DNA from: Salinimonas profundi | Lineage (GTDB): Bacteria; Pseudomonadota; Gammaproteobacteria; Enterobacterales; Alteromonadaceae | Assembly: GCF_014750655.1 (NCBI RefSeq) | Contig: NZ_JABBXD010000015.1 | Span: 1 to 57,717, forward strand | Length of the DNA stretch: 57,717 nucleotides | Direction: 5' to 3' | Shown here: one piece after another, positions 51,015-57,717 of the stretch | How the letters are laid out: each line of letters opens with the position of its first letter | Numbering within the stretch: the stretch's first letter is position 1 | Program-made: the position numbers and the translations under genes | The notes under the pieces: generated by a model | What the model was told of the DNA's origin: nothing | Database searches by the model: none | The model's input: the letters and a program-made list of their open reading frames with translations, nothing else

Positions 51015-51560
51015 GTGACCAATATGGCTAAGAAGTATCGAATTATCGTCCATTTATATCGTAGCTCCCCATTTGAAAATGAGGTAGCAAAATATATTGA
51101 AAATTGTAGCCAGGAAGAAATTAGGCATCTATTGTCAAAAGGACTCTGGTTAGATGATTTTATTGAATTTACAGGCACAAATCTAAGTGATACTCGATTT
51201 GATGGCTCTTTCATGGAAGGAGGTGACAATGAATACTCCTTTTACCTTCGTTTCCCAAGTTCGGAATCAAAGCTTTCTATGTCAAGAACGCAGCGAGTTC
51301 GAGAGCGTGTTCTAAAATTTAATACTTTCCCTGCACGTTTAGCATATCTAAGAAAAATTATATTTAGGGGGTATCTTGCTGAGCATGCGTTTGAAGAAAA
51401 GTACAGTGCTCTTTTCTCGACTCTTATGTCTCAATCAGCGGCTGAACGACAAACTCTTAATCTAGCTGCACCACTAAAAGAGTCTTCTGCAGTTACTACT
51501 CCAGATAATATGACCATGAAAAGAGAAAGTGCAAAGGCGAGGTTAGGGGGGTTAATGTGA
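51015..51560 (+). CDS. Protein after parM, candidate ParR-like adaptor
   Basis: 181 residues from a GTG (an ATG nine bases on is also possible). KKYRIIVHLYRSSPFENEVA at the start, a basic middle (SMSRTQRVRERVLKF) and a Ser/Ala-rich tail. No domain recognised. Its place directly after an actin-like gene is where ParR or StbB adaptors sit, so a DNA-binding adaptor is possible; the sequence gives no proof. Confidence 0.5.
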   Translation: MTNMAKKYRIIVHLYRSSPFENEVAKYIENCSQEEIRHLLSKGLWLDDFIEFTGTNLSDTRFDGSFMEGGDNEYSFYLRFPSSESKLSMSRTQRVRERVLKFNTFPARLAYLRKIIFRGYLAEHAFEEKYSALFSTLMSQSAAERQTLNLAAPLKESSAVTTPDNMTMKRESAKARLGGLM

Positions 51561-52132
51561 GAAAAATAATAAGCTCTATCGCTTTGACTGTAGTGCTTGC
51601 AAGCAATACAGCTACAGCAGGCTTCTATATTGATATGCAAGGACTGAATAAACCCCTTAATAAGACATCAGGGGTTGCTGACGGTTATAAAATGCTAACA
51701 GGTAAGTATTACGGAGTCATACACGAAATAGGCAATGGCAATCCGGGCAAAACGCAAAGTTTTGGCGATAATTCAACCATTGCTGATGCTATGTTTATGA
51801 TTATGCCTGAAGGTTGGTACGCTTTTGTTGATGAAACTGTTGAAGAAATTCCATTGGTTTCTTGGGATGCCAGCCATGACAAAGGTCAATATTGGACAAA
51901 CGTGCTTGCTGATATTGGTAAAGATTATGGTCTTAGATATGTGATAGATTGGGACCAGAAACTAGTACAAATAGATCTAGAGCCTGATTTCACCAAACCA
52001 GATTATGATGACCCAATTGTTGTAGCAGATTCAAATGAAGAGCGGCAAATGTTTATTTACAAGAAAAAGCCGAACTTGTCTGGCTACCTCTTGAAGGATG
52101 GCGAATACATTCCTGTTAAAGTTTCAAATTAA
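51557..52132 (+). CDS. TcpQ/PilL-like exported protein
   Basis: 191 residues from a GTG coupled to the previous gene, with a signal peptide ending at TATAG. The middle part (WDASHDKGQYWTNVLADIGK, then YGLRYVIDWDQKLVQIDLE) is the TcpQ C-terminal domain seen in PilL and other pilus and type IVB conjugation proteins that bind the outer-membrane channel. It ends in a sequence with VKVSN. Followed by a strong terminator. Confidence 0.7.
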   Translation: MRKIISSIALTVVLASNTATAGFYIDMQGLNKPLNKTSGVADGYKMLTGKYYGVIHEIGNGNPGKTQSFGDNSTIADAMFMIMPEGWYAFVDETVEEIPLVSWDASHDKGQYWTNVLADIGKDYGLRYVIDWDQKLVQIDLEPDFTKPDYDDPIVVADSNEERQMFIYKKKPNLSGYLLKDGEYIPVKVSN

Positions 52133-52144
52133 ATACTTCCATGC

Positions 52145-52173
52145 AAAAAACCCTGTTAGCACAGGGTTTTTTT
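52145..52173. terminator. Bidirectional terminator between convergent operons
   Basis: AAAAAACCCTGT-TAGC-ACAGGGTTTTTT. Confidence 0.9.
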
Positions 52174-52179
52174 ATATAA

Positions 52180-54441
52180 CTATTTCAAATCCTTGTTTTG
52201 TGTTCCCTCAAGAGGTCCAGGAATGTTTCCTCCTTGAGGGGTTACTCCTCCAAGCCCCTCTGGCGCCTTAGAGATAGTTGACTGCACAGTGCTAAATTGC
52301 TGATTTCCGCTATGGACATAACCTTGGGCACCCATTGAGTCGGCGCCGTGGCCAAGTGCCCTAAGTGCCTTGTCATTGATTTCATGCATGATAGAGAACA
52401 CTCGTTCAATAACAGAGACACAAACTGCGATCAGAGCAGCCGTAAGTCCAAAAAAACTTACTATCCCGGTCGTCGTAGTACTGCTCATGGATTCGGCAAA
52501 CGGGGTCCATAGAAGAAAAGTGATATAGCCCATCATCAATAATAAAGGGTAAACGACAATAAAGCTGATCACTAACATAGGGAATCTTAAGAATGAACCA
52601 AAGGCTAATATATAGCCCTGCTTAGCGCGTTCACCTACGAAACCATGCCCATCTGTGAATGCGTGAGAAATGCCATGTATGGGAGCTAATATTATTTGTT
52701 CCAGTGCTGCACTGAAAGCTCCAATAACTCCTCCCAACCAATGCATTAGCGGAATGGTCGGCAAATAAAAGGCAAGGTAAACCCCCATTGTTAATAAAAG
52801 TGCAATGAGAAGCATAAGACCAGTAGCAATTTGTTTAGCCATTCCTTCGGCGGTACCAGTGGCTATGGCTTTACCAGTTTCCAGCATCGTGCCTATAAAT
52901 GGAAGGCTAGTAACTTCGACTCTAGATAAATTGTCACTTACCTCCACAGTAATATTCGCAGTAAGCAGAAGTGCAATTAATGTTTCTGCAGTCACGATCA
53001 TCTCGTGCCCTAATTCCATCAAAGCAAACAGGGGATCGTTAGTTTCATTTACGGTTCTTAGTGAAGCGCCAATTAGCCAAGACATCGCTTTATCTTCTAG
53101 ATGTGATAAATAGTCAATGTTCTCAGTGCTTGCAGAGCTCAGCCGGCCACTACGACCTTCAGTTACTTTGTCTACTAAACTCCATAGCTCTGTTAAATCT
53201 TCATGATGCAAAGCTTTGTCTTCAATATTACTTGCCTGAACCTCCATTGAAGTAAGCATGCTGGTGAAAGCCTGTGTTCTTATAGAATCAACCCACCATG
53301 TAGATCCTAGGCCTATGAAACCTATGTCATTTAGACTGTAATTATCAAGAAATGAAGGCGTAGATTTAAGGTAGTTAGGTAACTCAGAATCTGGTTTTTC
53401 TAATTCTAAGGATTTTTCATTTGCATAATCAATTCTGGCTAATCGAATAGCGTTGTTATATTCAGCCGCCAAGTTTTCGATAGCTAATTTCGTCTGCTTC
53501 TTAATAATCCGCAAATCTTCGTGATCAGCATCACTGATATACACCTTATTCACAAAATCAGCTGCAGGCTTGCTCATTTCGTTGAAAAGGTTTTGAAGTG
53601 CTGCATAATTACCGTTTAGTAAATTATTTTCGGCCCGGCCATCAGTCGTCATACGGAAGTCTGGTTCTGAAAACTCAATCACGTACTCACCGCAGGCCTT
53701 GTCTGAGTAGCCACCCACCTTAAACCAGCTGTCGGACTCATCACCATATTTAATGCCATAAATGTTTGTCGCATTGTCACCTGTGCCTTCCAAGTCAATG
53801 ACAATAGAGGGTGTGATAACTGTTTCTCCCGAAGCAGTTCCTTCCGCAGCGTTTATACCATGAGCACATACGAGTGTTTCAAATGCTTGCGCTGCAATTT
53901 CATCTGAATTTATAGGCAGTGTCTTCTGATGAAACGCGCCAACAGACATGAAAGAAGTAGCTTTATCAGAGAGATTATTTGCAACACTTAAACTATGACC
54001 TGTTAAATAAATATGGACGAGCTGGTAAAAACAATAACCTGCAGCTAATGGAACAACAGATACTAAAGCAATTACCATTCTTACTGGAACACCAGTAGAA
54101 TCTAATTTCTGTTCATTCATTTTTCCAGAGTGAATGGAACCGAAAAACCATTTAAATCCACCAAATGCTACCAGCAATGTAGCCACAACAGCTAACGCTC
54201 CGCACCAAGCTAGCATTACAGAGCCAAGAACCGTATCTGGTTTTTGTGGAAGTTCCCCCCCAGAGATGATGTTCGTGACATCGCCTAGAACACCGCGAAG
54301 AACTTGAACACCTAAGTCATTAGGATTTTCTATGATTGGCTCACTTTCATATACATCGCTCCCACCTTCCTCCTGCGCTACTGCTTTCCCGCTTATTAGA
54401 AAAAGCAGAACTGTCAGTGTGATAAAACACCAATTTTTCAT
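52180..54441 (-). CDS. dotA: DotA/TraY-family integral membrane protein
   Basis: 753 residues. Signal peptide (LTVLLFLISGKAVAQ), a first pair of membrane helices near 70-150, a large periplasmic domain with cysteines (VCAHGINAAEG, KACGEYVIEF), then five to six helices from about 520 (QIATGLMLLIALLLTMGVYL, TIPLMHWLGGVIGAFSAALE, FLLWTPF). This is the DotA/TraY pattern, including MHWLGGVIG in the C-terminal half. It is transcribed towards the main operon, whereas the other transfer genes here are on the plus strand. Confidence 0.85.
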   Translation of the reverse strand: MKNWCFITLTVLLFLISGKAVAQEEGGSDVYESEPIIENPNDLGVQVLRGVLGDVTNIISGGELPQKPDTVLGSVMLAWCGALAVVATLLVAFGGFKWFFGSIHSGKMNEQKLDSTGVPVRMVIALVSVVPLAAGYCFYQLVHIYLTGHSLSVANNLSDKATSFMSVGAFHQKTLPINSDEIAAQAFETLVCAHGINAAEGTASGETVITPSIVIDLEGTGDNATNIYGIKYGDESDSWFKVGGYSDKACGEYVIEFSEPDFRMTTDGRAENNLLNGNYAALQNLFNEMSKPAADFVNKVYISDADHEDLRIIKKQTKLAIENLAAEYNNAIRLARIDYANEKSLELEKPDSELPNYLKSTPSFLDNYSLNDIGFIGLGSTWWVDSIRTQAFTSMLTSMEVQASNIEDKALHHEDLTELWSLVDKVTEGRSGRLSSASTENIDYLSHLEDKAMSWLIGASLRTVNETNDPLFALMELGHEMIVTAETLIALLLTANITVEVSDNLSRVEVTSLPFIGTMLETGKAIATGTAEGMAKQIATGLMLLIALLLTMGVYLAFYLPTIPLMHWLGGVIGAFSAALEQIILAPIHGISHAFTDGHGFVGERAKQGYILAFGSFLRFPMLVISFIVVYPLLLMMGYITFLLWTPFAESMSSTTTTGIVSFFGLTAALIAVCVSVIERVFSIMHEINDKALRALGHGADSMGAQGYVHSGNQQFSTVQSTISKAPEGLGGVTPQGGNIPGPLEGTQNKDLK

Positions 54442-54583
54442 TCTAGATGCCTAATAGTGAATTTCCTGATTTATCGCGCTTATTACGTTGTGACACACAA
54501 CCCGCGGCTTGATAATCCTATTGTCGTGCAGAGAGGTTTCTTTGCAATTTGAAACCGGATTTATTGAGATTATTAGGTAGGCC

Positions 54584-55063
54584 ATGTCTGTAAACATAGA
54601 GTTTGATGACAATGCTATTCAGAAACACTGGAGCATGTACCCACAACTACAGTCATTTTTTGACAGAATGTCATTGGCTGAAGTCTGGGTTCTTGATGAC
54701 GAAATTAGTGTAAAAGCTCGTGTCGCAAATTGGGTCGAGTCACTAAATGAGACAAAGTTGAAAGCTCTTAATGATGACCTCCCTTCGCTGTTAACTGTAC
54801 TGGCTTTTCAAAGAGTTCAGTCATCGATGTACCTTCTGCAGCAACTCGAAAAACGCTTACCAGGTATAACGAATTCACTCACATTTTCAGCTAATAACTT
54901 ACTCACAAGTGAGCAATATAACCGGCCAGCAAAAATTTTACTTGAGAGGCTGGCCGCAGCTCATACTCAAGTTTCTTTGCAGGAGCTTTTGAACAATGAG
55001 CGATTAGCACTGGTTTATGCGGCACTTAATAATGTTAATGACAGAAAAGGGAAAATGTTATGA
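54584..55063 (+). CDS. Soluble transfer-region protein, weakly IcmW-like
   Basis: 159 residues, helical, no signal. SLAEVWVLDDEISVKARVAN and a block with LLQQLEKRLPGITNSLTFSA recall IcmW, the small acidic adaptor of type IVB systems. Likeness is judged by eye only. The size is right (IcmW is about 150 residues) and the context supports it. Coupled by ATGA to the next gene. Confidence 0.5.
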   Translation: MSVNIEFDDNAIQKHWSMYPQLQSFFDRMSLAEVWVLDDEISVKARVANWVESLNETKLKALNDDLPSLLTVLAFQRVQSSMYLLQQLEKRLPGITNSLTFSANNLLTSEQYNRPAKILLERLAAAHTQVSLQELLNNERLALVYAALNNVNDRKGKML

Positions 55064-55767
55064 ATCGTCTCAAAGTGATTTTGTTTTCTATGGCATTATT
55101 ACCAGCCCCTATCTTTGCTCAACAGGCTGGCGGTGGAGCAAGCAACGCTTTTTCCTGCCCTTCAGGAGATGATTCTATCGCTTGTAAGCAAAAGGAGCAG
55201 GTAGAAGCTATCTGGGTAGATATGAATAAATCAGCTACCTATCTCACCGATGAACTAATTCAAAATCCGGATTCCGCCATTGAGGCCGGCTGCCTGAATG
55301 ACATCATGCAGCTTGACCTGTCCGTTATCACAGTAGACCCATATGGCATCTGGAACAGTGTCTACGCCGGCCTGAAAGACCAATTAATGAATATGGCCTG
55401 TAGTGCTGTTGAAGATAAGCTAAACGAGGCTTCTGCTTATTTGGATGCAAAGCTTGAAGCGCCAATGGGACTAGGCAGTGTTTCGTTAGGACAGAGCGGA
55501 AGAGCTAATAGCTTTTCAGATATACAGGAATCTCGTGTCTATATGAATGACAGAGAAGCCCAGGAAGCTGTAGTCGAAGAGGTATTTGGTGAATATCCCC
55601 GGGTGAATCAGCGGCGATGGACGGAGCAGGAAATTGAGCAAAGGCGGATTGAAAATGGCGGGCCGAGTACTCGTTCAAGACGTTCTGCGCAAGAGGAGAA
55701 GGTAAGATCTGTTTTAAACGTAAATCGGATATTTGGTGAGAGTGACAAAGGAAATAAAGATGAGTAG
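55060..55767 (+). CDS. Exported transfer-region protein of unknown function
   Basis: 235 residues. Signal peptide ending at IFAQQ; four to five cysteines spread over the mature N-terminal half (FSCPSGDDSIACKQ, AGCLNDIMQL, NMACSAVEDKL); an Arg/Glu-rich C-terminal tail. Probably periplasmic with disulfides. Overlaps the next gene by 8 bp. No family recognised. Confidence 0.65.
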   Translation: MNRLKVILFSMALLPAPIFAQQAGGGASNAFSCPSGDDSIACKQKEQVEAIWVDMNKSATYLTDELIQNPDSAIEAGCLNDIMQLDLSVITVDPYGIWNSVYAGLKDQLMNMACSAVEDKLNEASAYLDAKLEAPMGLGSVSLGQSGRANSFSDIQESRVYMNDREAQEAVVEEVFGEYPRVNQRRWTEQEIEQRRIENGGPSTRSRRSAQEEKVRSVLNVNRIFGESDKGNKDE

Positions 55768-56815
55768 ATTCAGGCTAGCATTCTTATTAGGCACTATGGT
55801 TAGTAGTAATGCATTTGCAGGCTGTGACTCGTGCTTGCAGACAAGCATAGAGTCTGCATCTGCATCAATAAATAGTTCACTGAGCTCACTAAAAACTACC
55901 GTTAACACAAATGTTTCTGCTACGGAAACTCTCAACAATACAATTTCTGCGTCATCATCATCATTGGTGGGTTTGCTTGAGTCGCAAAATACACAAATGG
56001 TGACAGCAATTGATGCGGCTACTAATAAAATTATTTTGTCAAATGACAAGCTTAATAAAACAATAATTAACCTTACTGATTTCATGACAAATGAGATATC
56101 GCAAGCTATGAAGTCGGAATTCAAGGTTGATGCTTATTTGAGAACAAAAGAAACCCTTGGGCCTCAGTCACAGCCGGTATCAGGTGACATCGCGGTAAAT
56201 AGAGCCCCCTTACTACAACAAGCAATCGTAGATTTTGAAACCAAACTTGCTGATCAATTGGTGCAATTCAAACAATGGGCTTTGCTGAAAGGTCATAAGG
56301 ATAATGGTCAAAAACTCAGACGCCGAGAAGTAGACAAAAAAATAGAAGAGTTGACTCCTCAACTGGACAAATTGACACAGAATTTACTGACAGAACAAGA
56401 GGTGGAAGACTTACTGACCCTGATTAAACTCATGGTACTTCCTTCACCTAAGCCCACCGATACACTTGAAGGCGAAGATGCAGCCGAATACTACCGCCAA
56501 TTACAAAAGAAAACTTTAGCATTTTCAGTATTAGCCAGAGATGTACTACTAAGAGCTCCATTGATAGAGACTAAAGATTGGCAGATAGGCTATACCAAAG
56601 TAAATGATATTGAGGGCAGGACTTCTTTAACAGAGTTTATGTTGTCAGAAACACAAAGAAAGTACTTTTCACCAGAATGGCACCTGGATATCAAAACAAA
56701 AACAAATACAGGCCTTCTCAGGGAGCAGGTATATCAAACTAATATGACGAATTATCTGCTGAACGAGTTAATTGAAGAAGAGCGGCAAACTCTTGGATTG
56801 TTGAGCTTTCAATGA
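55760..56815 (+). CDS. Exported helical transfer-region protein
   Basis: 351 residues from the ATG at 55760 with aaagga upstream; a start nine codons earlier lacks a ribosome site. Signal peptide ending SSNAFA, then CDSC, then a long Ser/Thr/Asn-rich helical stretch (heptads, residues 25-110) that looks like an extended periplasmic coiled coil, then a globular C-terminus. Its stop overlaps the next start. Function unknown; a stalk- or pilus-associated role would be a guess. Confidence 0.65.
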   Translation: MSRFRLAFLLGTMVSSNAFAGCDSCLQTSIESASASINSSLSSLKTTVNTNVSATETLNNTISASSSSLVGLLESQNTQMVTAIDAATNKIILSNDKLNKTIINLTDFMTNEISQAMKSEFKVDAYLRTKETLGPQSQPVSGDIAVNRAPLLQQAIVDFETKLADQLVQFKQWALLKGHKDNGQKLRRREVDKKIEELTPQLDKLTQNLLTEQEVEDLLTLIKLMVLPSPKPTDTLEGEDAAEYYRQLQKKTLAFSVLARDVLLRAPLIETKDWQIGYTKVNDIEGRTSLTEFMLSETQRKYFSPEWHLDIKTKTNTGLLREQVYQTNMTNYLLNELIEEERQTLGLLSFQ

Positions 56816-57675
56816 AGTATTTTTTCCATAGTGTTTTAGTTTTATGCCTAACTTTTACATCACTTAATGCCAGGGCTGAGTTTGGGTTTGGGCCATGCTG
56901 CTCCGGAGCTACATGTGGAATTGTACCATGCGACTCTACTTGCGCGGGGCCGGCTTTAGATAGATTCGGGAATTCTTTCTCCTCCTTGTTAGATGATGTA
57001 AGTAATGAGCATAGTTCATTAACACAAGAAACTGAAAACGTTAGCACCGCTGCTGTTGATTTTTACTCTGATTTAGCAGAGCAGAAGTCCAAAAACACTA
57101 GAAATGCACTGGTATCAATGGGGGGGATGACTGGCAAAGTAGCTTTAAGCAAACGACAAACACTAAAAGTTTTGCAATCTCAATATGAGCAAGTTACAAA
57201 TTTGGTGGTAGAGGCAATAAAGAGCCTTTCAAATATTGGAAGGTATACAAATCACGATAGGATTTTAGGTAACCAAGCATTGCCTGGTACTTTAAACCGG
57301 CTCAGTGACGACTCTGATACAAATATAAAAATTCTGAAAAGTAAAAAAGGGCTGGAAATTGATCTTCAATTGTTAATGAGTAGCACAGCTGAATTTAATA
57401 GAAGAATTAAAAATATGAATGTTAAGGCCGCAGCTAATAAACCTGTAACTAATTTCAACTTTTCTTTTGTTAAACTTCTCCTTATTAATGGAACTTACCC
57501 TCTATCACCCATTGATGTTATCAGGGAATCTTTTCCTCTTGCTGGTCTAATAGGAAAACCAGCCTTATCCCGTGCGTTAGCTAAGTTAGTGTCTGATAAT
57601 TTGGAAGCAGGAAATTCTGGCTCATCTTTCAACCTTAAACGTAAGCGTCCGGTAATCCCCACATTCAAAACCTGA
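56812..57675 (+). CDS. Exported cysteine-rich transfer-region protein
   Basis: 287 residues, signal peptide ending LNARAE, then a dense cysteine cluster (CCSGATCGIVPCDSTC) within the first 30 mature residues, followed by helical regions. The CxxC-like start resembles that of the preceding protein (CDSC), so the two may be partners in the periplasm. The last 40 bp of the window after its stop hold nothing further. Confidence 0.65.
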   Translation: MKYFFHSVLVLCLTFTSLNARAEFGFGPCCSGATCGIVPCDSTCAGPALDRFGNSFSSLLDDVSNEHSSLTQETENVSTAAVDFYSDLAEQKSKNTRNALVSMGGMTGKVALSKRQTLKVLQSQYEQVTNLVVEAIKSLSNIGRYTNHDRILGNQALPGTLNRLSDDSDTNIKILKSKKGLEIDLQLLMSSTAEFNRRIKNMNVKAAANKPVTNFNFSFVKLLLINGTYPLSPIDVIRESFPLAGLIGKPALSRALAKLVSDNLEAGNSGSSFNLKRKRPVIPTFKT

Positions 57676-57717
57676 CATAGCTACTGCATGGTGTTCTTCC
57701 ACAAAGGAGAACACCCA

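Overview
The window looks like part of a large conjugative plasmid, or less likely an integrative conjugative element, from a marine gammaproteobacterium. An Alteromonadales-type host is my best guess from codon use, moderate GC and the protein families; the species cannot be named. Evidence for a mobile replicon: a PRTRC cassette (ParB-related, ThiF-related), a type-I (Dot/Icm or IncI-like) conjugation module, an actin-like ParM, a tyrosine recombinase, a HigBA addiction module and many small accessory genes, most of unknown function.

Layout. 0.2-9.9 kb: heavy-metal cargo. A divergent MerR regulator faces a minus-strand operon of a CDF transporter, a small Cys-rich exported protein, czcC, czcB and czcA. 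An isoprenylcysteine-methyltransferase-like gene lies beyond the operon and carries its own copy of the MerR operator. Transposon-end-like repeats (687-800) and a chimeric ORF (9564-10028) suggest that the cargo was inserted into the backbone. 10-15 kb: small accessory genes. 15-20.5 kb: the PRTRC cassette (ParB, E, C, a small overlapping ORF, an F-position protein, B, ThiF), which by family knowledge contains ubiquitin-like, E2-like and E1-like components; ParB is frameshifted. 20.6-25.6 kb: a secreted-protein/membrane-protein pair, an Abi_2 (HEPN) abortive-infection gene, a Ref-type nuclease and small genes. 25.9-36.1 kb: a complete type I-F CRISPR-Cas locus (cas1, cas2-3, csy1, csy2, csy3, cas6f) with 30 identical repeats and 29 spacers of 32 bp. 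36.3-42 kb: HigBA, small genes, a second secreted/membrane pair (phospholipase A2-like) and a 488-residue accessory protein. 42-43.9 kb: about 1.9 kb of non-coding DNA rich in palindromes. 43.9-57.7 kb: transfer genes (DotD, DotC, DotB, IcmT, DotA and TcpQ relatives, ParM and exported proteins), interrupted by IS scars and an integrase.

The most interesting signals not explained by gene annotation are: (1) a box near TGACACGTTnAnCC, about 29-40 nt before the start codon of at least eleven accessory transcription units; (2) hairpins with a conserved loop around CGCTATCGCT and unrelated but self-complementary stems; (3) matched operator and leader-hairpin structures before the two transfer gene blocks; (4) two loci that each encode a secreted protein with a shared CxxC N-terminal module followed by a small membrane protein, suggestive of effector/immunity pairs; (5) two CRISPR spacers that share a 12-mer and may read as phage terminase small-subunit sequence. 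All functional calls rest on reading motifs by eye; no database search was possible.
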